A stretch of DNA of 64,000 nucleotides from positions 124,001 through 188,000 of the forward strand of contig CAYFWF010000060.1 in NCBI GenBank assembly GCA_964346815.1, given 5' to 3'. The notes beneath the pieces were generated by a model. The model was not told the origin of the DNA, ran no database searches, and worked only from the letters and a program-made list of their open reading frames with translations. Below, piece after piece: positions 54,675 through 63,763 of this stretch; position 1 is the stretch's first letter, and the number at the start of each line of letters is the position of its first letter. Origin of the DNA: CAYFWF01 sp964346815 (GTDB lineage: Bacteria; Acidobacteriota; Aminicenantia; Aminicenantales; Aminicenantaceae). The position numbers and the translations under genes were made by a program.

Positions 54675-54703
54675 ATTCTAGTCCGAAATTTGCTTTATTG
54701 CAA
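54675..54703 (-). promoter_or_regulatory. sigma70-like promoter of the GT-glgA-glgB unit
   Basis: Minus strand TTGCAA (54698-54703), a 17-base spacer and TAGAAT (complement of 54675-54680), 25 bp before the ATG. It overlaps the plus-strand promoter at 54690-54718. Confidence 0.5.
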
Positions 54704-54718
54704 AGAACAGAGTATATA
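54690..54718 (+). promoter_or_regulatory. sigma70-like promoter of the DUF502 gene
   Basis: TTGCTT at 54690-54695, a 17-base spacer and TATATA at 54713-54718, about 28 bp before the ATG at 54747. It overlaps the opposing promoter, so the two cannot be occupied at once. Confidence 0.55.
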
Positions 54719-54746
54719 TGGCCATATTGAAGAGGAGGAAATACCG

Positions 54747-55358
54747 ATGGTCATAGAAAAATTTTTCAAGATCTTGAGAAGACACTTCATCACAGGCATG
54801 ATTGTAATCATCCCTCTATGGGTAACGATCCTACTCATCAGGGCGGTGGTCAATCTTATCGACGATACTTTTGCATTGGTTCCATCCACACTGCATCCTA
54901 AGACTTACATCTCCTTCTTTGGCATAGAGATTATCATCGCGTTTGCCCTCATCATCCTGATTGGATTAACCGCCAACAACTATTTCGGAAAAAAATTCCT
55001 TACACTCGGAGAACGGCTGCTCGCGAGGATCCCTGTTATCAAGACAGTATATCAGGGAATAAAACATCTCACCATAGGTATTTTTGGAGAGAAGAGGATG
55101 TTTTCAAAAGTGGTCCTGCTGGAATTTCCGATAAAGGGTCTGTCTTTCATTGGATTTGTCACTGGAGAGGATTCACAACTGATTCAGACCAGCGAAGGCA
55201 AGAAGATGCTGAAGGTTTTCATCCCGACGACGCCTAATCCCACATCTGGATTCTTCTGTATAGCGGCCGAAGATGAAGTGACATATCTCAAAATTACCGT
55301 GGATGAGGCGTTCAAATTGATTATTTCTGCTGGATATTCCAATCTTCAGATGGATTGA
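54747..55358 (+). CDS. DUF502 membrane protein
   Basis: A 203-residue protein with two membrane helices near the N-terminus (about 14-36 and 55-78), the family opening LRRHFITGMIVIIPLWVTIL, then a soluble part with RIPVIKTVYQGIKHLT, VVLLEFPIKGLSFIGFVTGE (in part), VFIPTTPNPTSGFF and the C-terminal EAFKLIISAGY. DUF502 proteins are widespread and function is not established; a link to envelope or c-di-AMP-like signalling is not shown. AGAGGAGG lies just before the ATG at 54747; a longer frame from 54690 overlaps the promoter and is rejected. Confidence 0.88.
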   Translation: MVIEKFFKILRRHFITGMIVIIPLWVTILLIRAVVNLIDDTFALVPSTLHPKTYISFFGIEIIIAFALIILIGLTANNYFGKKFLTLGERLLARIPVIKTVYQGIKHLTIGIFGEKRMFSKVVLLEFPIKGLSFIGFVTGEDSQLIQTSEGKKMLKVFIPTTPNPTSGFFCIAAEDEVTYLKITVDEAFKLIISAGYSNLQMD

Positions 55359-55396
55359 CTGTGGCAAGAATCCATGAAGACGATTGATTCCCCTTT

Positions 55397-57736
55397 TTAA
55401 GGATACGGGTCGTTGGCTAGCCGGAACATATAATCCGGGTCGATATATGGCTCATCGCTTCGATGCCTATCCATCAGAGCAATTTTTCTCTTCAGAAGCC
55501 GGGGAAAATTTTCTCCGTGGATGAAAGCGGTCTCCACAGAGCCCGAAACGATCAACCATTCTAGCCTTGCCTTCTCCCATATTACGATAAGCTCCCGGCA
55601 GTTTTGAATTTCTCTCTCTATCATATCAGCCAGCAGTCCTCTGCACTCTCTCCTCTTCTCTGGATCTCGATCATCTAGATATTCATGTACCGCGTATATC
55701 CATACAGCCGTATTGCGCAGCGTCATATAGAGACACTTCAGGGCTTTCATTCGGTAATACTGATCCTCGAAGACTTTCGCCGCCCCTTTATCCCCAGCGT
55801 TCACCGCCTGATTCCTTTTCATCTTGAACAACCCGATCGCGGATTTCAAAGGATCCCAGACATTTTCGTCTATGCGGGCAAAAGCTTCCTGGGCGTATTC
55901 CTTCGAGATGAGGTTAAAAAGCACATCTTTCGCCAAATCCACTTTGTTAGGATTATGGACGGAGGTGCACATGAACCGCTCATAGTACGCCCTCTCTTTT
56001 TCGGCAATTCGACCGATATCCGGAACCAATGGGCGAACGAAGAGCCTTTGCCAGACAACTCCATAATGGGAATAGATGGAGAGGGGAACGAAGCCGCGAA
56101 TCGCCTGCTCTACAAACTTCCAACCCTTCACCAAGTCGTCGGCATATTTTTCTCCAGCATAACCTAGGGCAATATCAAACACCGTTTTATCGATATCCAA
56201 AGACGAGTCCAACTGGAAGCGCCGGAAGATTTCTTGATTCACTGCAAAGGGAACCTTATCGGATGGTTGGACCCCACCAACATGAGCTAACGTGAGGATT
56301 CCAAGCCTCGATGCTGCTCCCAGCTTTTCGTAAGTCAGCCAAGGGAAAGGGATTCCCAGCAGAGGTTCATGATTGGTATGGGACCCGAAGGAATGATAGA
56401 AATAGCTCCGGCTATTTCTCGAGACGAGCTCTTCCATCGGAACTTTTTCCTTATCGTGTAGCGTGTTGTGAAAGGCAGACCCAAGAACTTTGATATCTGG
56501 ATATTTCGGATGGGGATAGTTGGTTTCCCAGCCCTTGGCCATCAATGAATTCACTTCCACATCGATTCGATCCCCGAGCTGGGGCCAGAGATAGGAATTT
56601 TCTCCATAAAAAGATTCCAAACGCGTGATCACGCGAAAGTCGGGATTTAAACGGGATCCAGCATCACGGAGAAGCCTGAAGAAATGAATGATATTCGTTG
56701 CCGCAGCTTTGGCAATTTGCTCATCGTCTTTCCACTCCCGAATCAGATAGGCACCTCCATTTCTCCCCCCATAAAGAGACCTGGTGTGTTCGAAACCGGC
56801 ACCGCTGTCATTGCTCCATATTGTCAGAAAGCCCAATTCCGGAACCTCGCTCATAAGATTCGTTAAAAGCTCGGCGTAATGCTTCTGAACAACAGGATGA
56901 ACGATAGAAAGATTGTAACGAGGCTTAAAGCTTCGGAAGGGATGATCTACCCTTGCACCCCGGATCGTGGGGTATTTTACGAACAAAGATTCTGGGACAG
57001 AGCGGGGCTCAAAACAAAGAAGACCGGGTACAAGACCGAATCTCAAAGCCAGCCGCGAATTTTCTTTGAGCCTATCGAGATTCGCCCGGAGATACTCCTG
57101 AGGGTAGATCCCCTGGTTCAATCGGCTGGAGACAAACTGGTCGAGGGCAGGACAGTAGGTATAAAAATCTGGATAGAATTCTCCCCTGATTCCCTTTTCA
57201 AAAGCAAAGGGAAACGCGAGAGAATTAACTTCTATATGGGAAAACCCCAGGCGCGCATATTCTCGGATGTATTTTTCAGGGTCTAAATCCCGTAAGAGAC
57301 GGGCATACTGAGTGAGGAAGAGATCAAAGGTCGATTTTTCGATAGAAAAACTGATAGACCTGACCCATGGCTGTAGATCAGCTATCTCATGTTCAGCCAG
57401 GTTCTCAACGAGGAAGGTAAAGGCAGTGTACAGAAAACAAGGTTTCGAACTCAAAAGCCAAAGGCATTGATTCTCATCTACATCGATCCATACCCAATCT
57501 CCTTCAGAAGGCGTTTGGATCTTGGGGAGAGGCAATGGTTTTCCAATTTGATTGGATGCTACAGCTACATACATCACACCTTTCTCAGATTTGATCTCTG
57601 AGTTGTCAACCCTTTTGTAACCGGTCGCGAGACCACTCCGCCTTCCTATTTCCTCGGCAATTGTCTGCTCAACCGGATATCCGGTTTTCGGCACTCTCAC
57701 CTGTTTCACTTGCTTCAAAATTTCACAGACTTTCAT
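55397..57736 (-). CDS. unassigned glycoside hydrolase-like protein in a glycan operon
   Basis: A 779-residue cytosolic protein (no signal peptide). The N-terminal region (about 1-130) has alternating strands and ends in WLLSSKPCFLYTAFTFLVEN, like the non-catalytic domain of GH20 or GH67 enzymes. The middle (150-500) reads like a TIM barrel: YARLGFSHIEVNSLAFPFAF, RFGLVPGLLCFEPRSVPES, FLTIWSNDSGAGFEHT, VITRLESFYGEN, LAHVGGVQPSD. The C-terminal third is helical. No certain family is recognised; acidic residues in the strand ends (IEVN, WSNDSG, RLESF) are candidates for catalysis. AGGAGG precedes the ATG at 57736. It is the last gene of the GH38 operon, about 130 bp after the ROK gene. Confidence 0.7.
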   Translation of the reverse strand: MKVCEILKQVKQVRVPKTGYPVEQTIAEEIGRRSGLATGYKRVDNSEIKSEKGVMYVAVASNQIGKPLPLPKIQTPSEGDWVWIDVDENQCLWLLSSKPCFLYTAFTFLVENLAEHEIADLQPWVRSISFSIEKSTFDLFLTQYARLLRDLDPEKYIREYARLGFSHIEVNSLAFPFAFEKGIRGEFYPDFYTYCPALDQFVSSRLNQGIYPQEYLRANLDRLKENSRLALRFGLVPGLLCFEPRSVPESLFVKYPTIRGARVDHPFRSFKPRYNLSIVHPVVQKHYAELLTNLMSEVPELGFLTIWSNDSGAGFEHTRSLYGGRNGGAYLIREWKDDEQIAKAAATNIIHFFRLLRDAGSRLNPDFRVITRLESFYGENSYLWPQLGDRIDVEVNSLMAKGWETNYPHPKYPDIKVLGSAFHNTLHDKEKVPMEELVSRNSRSYFYHSFGSHTNHEPLLGIPFPWLTYEKLGAASRLGILTLAHVGGVQPSDKVPFAVNQEIFRRFQLDSSLDIDKTVFDIALGYAGEKYADDLVKGWKFVEQAIRGFVPLSIYSHYGVVWQRLFVRPLVPDIGRIAEKERAYYERFMCTSVHNPNKVDLAKDVLFNLISKEYAQEAFARIDENVWDPLKSAIGLFKMKRNQAVNAGDKGAAKVFEDQYYRMKALKCLYMTLRNTAVWIYAVHEYLDDRDPEKRRECRGLLADMIEREIQNCRELIVIWEKARLEWLIVSGSVETAFIHGENFPRLLKRKIALMDRHRSDEPYIDPDYMFRLANDPYP

Positions 57737-57870
57737 TCTTTCCTCCTGACCGTGATTCATCCCTTCCTACTCAGCCGATCCCGATCTTGAAGACCTGAAA
57801 TCATTCCTGAGATTCCAACAATTCATGATAGACTCCACAGATTCTCGGACAACATGGTTCAGAGATCGGA

Positions 57871-58788
57871 TCAGAAATCCATAAATCCTCGTTCCCGGAG
57901 AGCAAGATAAGCCGCACCGAACACCCCGGCAGAATCTCCTAATTGTGCTTTGATAATGGGGACGTTTCTTCTCGGGACTCCAAAAAAACATCTCTCCATG
58001 TAGGGAGGCACTTTCTCATACCATAAGGGAATATTCGAAACTCCTCCCCCTAGAATAATGGCTTCCAGATCGAGCGCATTGATGGTATTGGCAAAAAAGA
58101 CACCCATAATCCTGCAGCTCTCGTCGAAAAGCCTCTGGGCTTGAGAATCTCCATCGTTATAAAGGCAATAGATTTCTTCAAGATCCAGTCTTTTTCCGGT
58201 CAAGTCAAAAAATCTACGGCTCTGACTCGGTCCGGAAAGATAGGCTTCGACGCATCCCCTTGATCCGCACTCACACGGTCTTCCATTCATATCGATGGAA
58301 GTATGGCCGATCTCCCCTGCCCCTCCTTTAGATCCTCTATACAGTTTGCTGTCCAGTATCAAGCCACATCCAACACCCGTCCCCAGGATGACTGCCATGA
58401 CATACCGATATTTTCCAACGCAACTGGCATAGAATTCGGCTAAAGCCAGGCAATTGGCATCATTTTCTACGATAAGGGGTACATCTAATCGATTCCTCAG
58501 TCTCTGGATCAGACCCGGAGCTTCATATACAGGAGTATGAGGCGCGCCATACAGTCTGTCTTCGGACGAAAAATAAGTTCCTGGTGTCCCCATTCCAACC
58601 GCTGTATAAGACCTTCCCCTGCAGACTTTTTCGATAACGGCCTGGATATTCTGGACCACACGATCATGGCCTTTGTGTGCCTCTGAAAGGATCCTGTGGC
58701 GGGCTAGAAGGGTCCTTTCAGAATCCAGAAGACAGGCCTCCACTTTTGTTCCTCCAAGATCAAGCCCGACGACATATTCTTCCGCCAT
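57871..58788 (-). CDS. ROK family sugar kinase
   Basis: A 305-residue ROK kinase. The phosphate motif is VGLDLGGTKVEACLL, the sugar-binding and catalytic block VENDANCLALAEF, the second phosphate motif ILGTGVGCGLIL, GEIGHTSID, and the zinc motif CECGSRGCVEAY (C-x-C-G-x-x-G-C). It probably phosphorylates glucose, mannose or an N-acetylhexosamine with ATP. The ATG overlaps the stop of the upstream UroD-like gene (TGATG), so the two are translationally coupled; AAGGA lies eight bases before. In this operon mannose released by the alpha-mannosidase is a plausible substrate. Confidence 0.9.
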   Translation of the reverse strand: MAEEYVVGLDLGGTKVEACLLDSERTLLARHRILSEAHKGHDRVVQNIQAVIEKVCRGRSYTAVGMGTPGTYFSSEDRLYGAPHTPVYEAPGLIQRLRNRLDVPLIVENDANCLALAEFYASCVGKYRYVMAVILGTGVGCGLILDSKLYRGSKGGAGEIGHTSIDMNGRPCECGSRGCVEAYLSGPSQSRRFFDLTGKRLDLEEIYCLYNDGDSQAQRLFDESCRIMGVFFANTINALDLEAIILGGGVSNIPLWYEKVPPYMERCFFGVPRRNVPIIKAQLGDSAGVFGAAYLALRERGFMDF

Positions 58789-59810
58789 CAGGCTTTCCTT
58801 TTTGTGGGACTCAAGGAATTCCAAGTTTCGAAAACTGTGAAAATGTTCTCTGGTTTTGCCTCGAGGCCGAATTCACATTGAGCAATGACGCCGCCGTCTG
58901 CACAAAGGTGATGCCAGACTTCATGAACGGCCTGTTGGATTTCCTTACGCGTGCCCCGGGGAAGAAGTGTTTGTCTGTCGATTTCCCCCCAGAAGGTGAT
59001 TTCCCCACGAAAGCACTCACCGAGTTCCTTGACCCCCATACAAAATATTTGTGCATTTATGGCAGTCACACCTGCTCCGATTAGGTCAGGAATGATTTCT
59101 GTGATGTATCCATCTGAATGCATGAAGACGTACTTTCCATAATGCCGGGCGATCTCCGTATATTCTCTGTACATGGGCAGAAATACCCTGCGGAATATAC
59201 CGGGCGAGGCGATCAAGCCCTTTTGGGTACCCCAGTCATCCATCAAGGCTATGGCATCCACGTCTGTTCGGGCCCAGATCTCCACTTCCTTAATATAGTG
59301 TTGATGGATCCTATCCAGAAGCTCGAAGATCTCGGGAGGCTGTTCCAAAAGATCAATAAAAGCTTGCTCCATAGTCCGAATGAATTGGAATCTCTCGAAC
59401 GGCCGCACCACTGATCCCATAAGAACAAATTGATCGGTTTCCCTACAAAAAGCGTTGACTGATTCCCTGTCGAGACTAAGTGTGGCATCGGGGGATTTGA
59501 ACCGATACAGATCCTTCCACTCTTTCACAAGGGGAGTCTGAACAATACCTATAACACCATCAAGAGGATTAGTAAAAATACATCCCCATTCATCGATGTA
59601 AAGACCTCTCCGATACCTCTCTCCTTTTGTTCCCAGAGATTTGGAATATATGGTTGGGGCCATGACTATGTCGTCGGGAAAAATTTCGTGAAGACGCTGA
59701 ACCTCGTCTGGATAATTTTCTTCAGCCCAGGGAAGGATACTTTTATGGCGGGGAATCCTCTCCGGCGAGTCGAAGTTCAAAGTTTTCTCGACGAGTCGGC
59801 GTGAGTCCAT
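58788..59810 (-). CDS. uroporphyrinogen decarboxylase-like protein (non-haem, glycan operon type)
   Basis: A 340-residue UroD-fold (beta-barrel) protein. FVLMGSVVRPFERFQFI, DVDAIALMDDWGTQKGLIAS (in part), MHSDGYITEIIPDLIGAGV and CEFGLEAKPENIF are recognisable. The HxDG and later Cys positions resemble the zinc site of cobamide methyltransferases (HxC...C), but the first Cys is Asp. The classical UroD arginines of the haem enzyme are not evident. Relatives occur in sugar catabolic clusters with no known activity. The start at 59810 follows AAGGA; a longer frame to 59906 overlaps the upstream gene. Confidence 0.82.
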   Translation of the reverse strand: MDSRRLVEKTLNFDSPERIPRHKSILPWAEENYPDEVQRLHEIFPDDIVMAPTIYSKSLGTKGERYRRGLYIDEWGCIFTNPLDGVIGIVQTPLVKEWKDLYRFKSPDATLSLDRESVNAFCRETDQFVLMGSVVRPFERFQFIRTMEQAFIDLLEQPPEIFELLDRIHQHYIKEVEIWARTDVDAIALMDDWGTQKGLIASPGIFRRVFLPMYREYTEIARHYGKYVFMHSDGYITEIIPDLIGAGVTAINAQIFCMGVKELGECFRGEITFWGEIDRQTLLPRGTRKEIQQAVHEVWHHLCADGGVIAQCEFGLEAKPENIFTVFETWNSLSPTKRKA

Positions 59811-59811
59811 T

Positions 59812-61089
59812 TTATTCCTTTTCTTTATCAACAGCAGTCTGTATGATGGATGGTTCTTTGTCTGGGAAATAGCGGTAATTTTCGAGGTTGACATGTCTGC
59901 CGGCACAGGCCCATGAAAGTCTGGCTTCGCTCGGGAGAAGCCCCTTCACATAACAATCATACAATTCTCGATCGAGCCCTTTTGCAAACCTTCTTTTTTC
60001 GCCGGGATCCCGATAGATCAATGATTCTGGCAACGTCCGGATCTCTGGCACTGATTCCTGCATCCCGTTCATACACAGTGTCTGAGCCAGGGCCGCTTCA
60101 GGTCCACACACGATCGGCTTCGGATCTCGCACAGCGGCGACAGCCTCAAAAAGCTTGTAGAGAGGGTGCTCTGATTCAGGATCTCCGTAGAAGCTTTTAT
60201 TCCCCTTCCGATCTTGAGCGACAATTTCGTCGATGGGTTCCCCATAGGTTACGGTGGCTTCTTCGAACTCGAATGAAAACATCGGTCCTCTGTTCATGGA
60301 GACTGCATGAGAAGCGTAATAAAGAAGCTCAAAGCCCTCCTTCGTATAGGCCCGACAGGCTGCAGTATCATAATTTTCTATGGGATAAACTCTGTAAAGC
60401 TCGGCTTGAACCCTATGAGGCATTGCACTCCTGCCTATCCCCTCTCCCAGAATGTAGAAAAGATTGTGAAGGAAATGGGCCATCGCATTGTTTGCTGGAC
60501 TATCCAAAACCCATCGGCCCCCCACCTTCATTTTACCGGCCCAATCATTCCGCTCATAGTAGGCCTCATGTCTCGGCCAAAAACAAAGTGTTTTGAGACG
60601 GACGGGCTTGCCAAACCTTCCGCTGAGGACATGCGTTTTAAGAGATTGTATAGCTCGGGAGTAGGACCATTGGTAGCCAATCATCACCCAATGTTTAGCG
60701 CTATTCTTCATTTGAATCAAATTCTGTGCCTCCTGTATAGTGGCTCCAATGGGCTTTTCACAAAGCACGCAGCTCGCGTTTTCGAGCGCCTCGCAAGCTT
60801 GAGGCACATGGTAGTGAATCGGAGAACAGATGACCACCAAGTCAGGGGGCCGTCCGGATTCATAGAATGTGTGAAGTTGTGAGAGAAGCGGAATGCCCCG
60901 GTTTTTTAAATCAGCGGTAACCTGTGAATTTTTCGGGAAGGGCTCGATGACAGCGGAAATTTTAACCTCTTTTGTGGAAAACTCATTAAACAGAACGTTC
61001 AAATAAGATTGTCCCATGCCTCCGATTCCAACCAGAACCACAGATACTGGCCTTTTCACCTCATTTTCTTGCTCTTTATACGTTTTCAT
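59812..61089 (-). CDS. Gfo/Idh/MocA family sugar dehydrogenase
   Basis: A 425-residue NAD(P)-dependent oxidoreductase. The N-terminal Rossmann fold has VLVGIGGMGQSYL (GxGxxG), then VVICSPIHYHVPQACEAL and the family motif VLCEKPIGATIQEA with the catalytic Lys of EKP. The C-terminal alpha/beta domain carries GGRWVLDSPANNAMAHFLHN with the expected His/Asp-type residues. Such enzymes oxidise or reduce ring carbons of sugars or inositols, and sometimes open glycosidic bonds by oxidation. It is two bases upstream of the UroD-like start. No clear ribosome site. Confidence 0.88.
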   Translation of the reverse strand: MKTYKEQENEVKRPVSVVLVGIGGMGQSYLNVLFNEFSTKEVKISAVIEPFPKNSQVTADLKNRGIPLLSQLHTFYESGRPPDLVVICSPIHYHVPQACEALENASCVLCEKPIGATIQEAQNLIQMKNSAKHWVMIGYQWSYSRAIQSLKTHVLSGRFGKPVRLKTLCFWPRHEAYYERNDWAGKMKVGGRWVLDSPANNAMAHFLHNLFYILGEGIGRSAMPHRVQAELYRVYPIENYDTAACRAYTKEGFELLYYASHAVSMNRGPMFSFEFEEATVTYGEPIDEIVAQDRKGNKSFYGDPESEHPLYKLFEAVAAVRDPKPIVCGPEAALAQTLCMNGMQESVPEIRTLPESLIYRDPGEKRRFAKGLDRELYDCYVKGLLPSEARLSWACAGRHVNLENYRYFPDKEPSIIQTAVDKEKE

Positions 61090-61132
61090 AGACTAAAAAA
61101 TAATTGCTGTCCTGAACGATCCTGAATGATTT

Positions 61133-63655
61133 TCATTCCCATTCAAACAACATGTCCTGCGCTCTGAGCCTTCTCTCTATCAAATCGACTTCGAAGACCT
61201 TCTTTGACCGGGGATCCACGGCCAATGATTTCAGTTCAAAGCCTTCGAGGGAAACGTCAAAATTTAGGGATAGAGCCGGGATTGAAATCCGAGTCTCCCT
61301 TTTTTTGCCGGAAGGTTCGAACAGTCGAAGTATGACCCACTTTTTCTGTTCACCCATTTTTGCTGCTGTCACCTGAATCATCTTATCGCTCAAAACAAGA
61401 GCCGGAACTGGCTCTGTCCCCTCTCCTGAGGGAAAACAACAAAGGGCTATGGGCATTTCGTTCTTGATGGAAGATTCCCTGTCGGCGACGCCCAGACGCT
61501 CAGACGTTCTGCCTCCGTTTATCCAGAAGTGAAAGACTCTTTCCCCTTGGTCCATGCGAGGGATGAATCGGTCTTGGGTATCGAGAGACCAGGATTTTCC
61601 CGTGTCTGCGGCATAGGCCGGCGAGCGCAGAAGTGAGAGGCGTATTTCTCCGTTCTTGAAATCGAATCCATAAGTCCTGTCATTGATAACGGTCAAAGCG
61701 TGTTTCTGATCTGAAGAAGTCACTCCTATCCACCTCTGAGCTGCCATTTCGTCATTCGTTTTCTTGAAATCTGCGACACCATAAGCAACCTGCCCCTTAC
61801 AAAAACCATCGCGAAATTTTGTCGGGATGGCCAATTTCAGCATACGGTCTTTTTCATTCCAATACACGCGGACCTCGACTTCGAGCTCACTCCCTTTTTT
61901 TGGAAATTTGTATCTCTGACATATAAAGGATTGATTATAAATGAATAAGGCCTCGATCACAGTACGGACAGGCCCATCCTCAACGATCCGCACGGGCGCA
62001 AGCCTTGGAGCAGAGACTCCTGCGAATCGGGCACTCTCAGCTTCTGTCATCAAGGAAAATTTTCCTTCATAGTCTCTGAACGATCTCACCTTCATACCCC
62101 AAGAATCGGGATAATCCTCTAAAACCAGCATCTGAAAGGCCCGGGGTTGGAGAACGCCCACGCCACTGACTTTGTAGTATTCAATCAATCCCGTTGTGGT
62201 TCGGACGGCAATCTCTGCTTTGCTCGATCGCAGCACCAGTAAAGGCTTTTCGCGTTTGGGTTTATCTGGTTTACCGGTCATTTTTTTCAGCCGACAGATA
62301 AAGCGGTTCATTTGTGCGGGTCTTAAATTGGCCTCGAACACCAGCCTTTTTCTCCACTCCACGGAGAGGTTACTGCTTTCCTTTTCGAATTGAGAAGGAA
62401 CCTTACGCCCCTGACTGTTTCTCAATTCAGGGCCCAAGATGCATTTTGTTTGAGAATTCGGTTCAGGGGGTTGCAACTCACAGATTACAGTCTGTTTTAC
62501 TGGATAGGGATGGGGATTATACACAAATATTGGATACTCTCCCTCTGAAGCACTTGGCTGTAGCTGGAGTGAAGCAAAAAAAATCTTTGCCTGCAGCCTG
62601 GAAAGAACCTCCAATCCATGGCTCATCCTTTGCTGGGCATATTCTTCGACTTCGGGAATGGCAGATCCTGGCAGGATATCGTGGAACTGGCAAAACAGGA
62701 GATCTTCCAAAGCTTCTTTCAATTTTGCCTGAGGATAGGAAAGCAGCCCTTGCAAAGCCGCATACACAGCCATTTTCTCTGTCATGTAGTACATATTTTC
62801 GAGGATCCGATGTTTTTTCTTCACCTCGGCCATAGAAGTATAACATCCTACGGCCCAGGGATTGAGGTCTCCTGTATGTCGCGGCAGACTCTTTTGGATT
62901 TCATTCAGCTTCGCAAAATAATCTTCCGGAATGCCATGCTCTATGGTCCAATCCTTTTTACTGTTTATCATCCTTCGCAATTGTCTGAGATCCTCCCGGG
63001 ATGGACCACCCCCATGATTCCCGACGCCCCAAAGCAGTATCCCTGCTGAGCGCTCAGGATTATCTGCTATCCAGTTATGAACTCTCTGAGCTGCTTGCCC
63101 TTTTTGGGAGTTATAATGTTCGCTGGCCCTGTGAGTGAGAATTCGAGAACCATCATATCCCTCCCATAGAAAATCATCCGAAGGAAGGGACAGCCAATCA
63201 GGGTCTGGCCGGCAGAAGAGATAGGATGTGTATCCAGCTTTCTTGAGAATCTGCACCAGGCCCCGTGTGTGACCGAAAGGATCGAAATTGATGGCTGTTT
63301 CAGGCTCCACCCCAAACTTCGTTTTGAAATAAATCTTTCCCAATAAAATCTGCCGGACGAAAGACTCCCCCGAAGGCATATTACAATCCGGCTGAACATA
63401 CCATCCACCCATGATGTGCCATTTTTTCTTCTTGACTAGTTCTTGGATCTTCATAAACAACTCTGGTTCATACTCCTCGATCCACTGATACAGGAGGGCT
63501 TCATTGTGGCAGAAAACGAATTCATCGAATTCTTCACAGAGCCGGGCAGCGGTCCGAAAAGAGGACAGCGCTTCTGCAGCTCCCTCTTCCCATTTCCATA
63601 GCCACACAGGATCCAAATGTGCGTTACAGATTAGATAGAGATTTTTTTCTTGCAC
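61133..63655 (-). CDS. GH38 alpha-mannosidase
   Basis: An 840-residue cytosolic GH38 enzyme cutting alpha-mannosides (retaining). The zinc motif HLDPVWLWKWEEG begins the protein; the nucleophile Asp is in NFDPFGHTRGL; the later zinc His block GVGNHGGGPS is present, and the C-terminal half is the expected beta-sandwich. Start is GTG with GAGGAGGG upstream. It is the first gene of the five-gene minus operon, behind an extended -10 promoter at 63701-63709. Confidence 0.93.
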   Translation of the reverse strand: MQEKNLYLICNAHLDPVWLWKWEEGAAEALSSFRTAARLCEEFDEFVFCHNEALLYQWIEEYEPELFMKIQELVKKKKWHIMGGWYVQPDCNMPSGESFVRQILLGKIYFKTKFGVEPETAINFDPFGHTRGLVQILKKAGYTSYLFCRPDPDWLSLPSDDFLWEGYDGSRILTHRASEHYNSQKGQAAQRVHNWIADNPERSAGILLWGVGNHGGGPSREDLRQLRRMINSKKDWTIEHGIPEDYFAKLNEIQKSLPRHTGDLNPWAVGCYTSMAEVKKKHRILENMYYMTEKMAVYAALQGLLSYPQAKLKEALEDLLFCQFHDILPGSAIPEVEEYAQQRMSHGLEVLSRLQAKIFFASLQLQPSASEGEYPIFVYNPHPYPVKQTVICELQPPEPNSQTKCILGPELRNSQGRKVPSQFEKESSNLSVEWRKRLVFEANLRPAQMNRFICRLKKMTGKPDKPKREKPLLVLRSSKAEIAVRTTTGLIEYYKVSGVGVLQPRAFQMLVLEDYPDSWGMKVRSFRDYEGKFSLMTEAESARFAGVSAPRLAPVRIVEDGPVRTVIEALFIYNQSFICQRYKFPKKGSELEVEVRVYWNEKDRMLKLAIPTKFRDGFCKGQVAYGVADFKKTNDEMAAQRWIGVTSSDQKHALTVINDRTYGFDFKNGEIRLSLLRSPAYAADTGKSWSLDTQDRFIPRMDQGERVFHFWINGGRTSERLGVADRESSIKNEMPIALCCFPSGEGTEPVPALVLSDKMIQVTAAKMGEQKKWVILRLFEPSGKKRETRISIPALSLNFDVSLEGFELKSLAVDPRSKKVFEVDLIERRLRAQDMLFEWE

Positions 63656-63700
63656 GGCACCCTCCTCAAATTATTGCTCCGCCCATGTCTATGTGGATTC

Positions 63701-63709
63701 ATTATAACA
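63701..63709 (-). promoter_or_regulatory. extended -10 promoter of the GH38 operon
   Basis: Minus strand TGTTATAAT (complement of 63701-63709), i.e. TATAAT with TGn in front. No good -35 box is seen. It lies about 45 bp before the GTG start. Confidence 0.45.
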
Positions 63710-63763
63710 CAGTCATAAAAGTGCTTGTGTTCATTATATTGAGATAACAGAGCCCTTTCGGAT

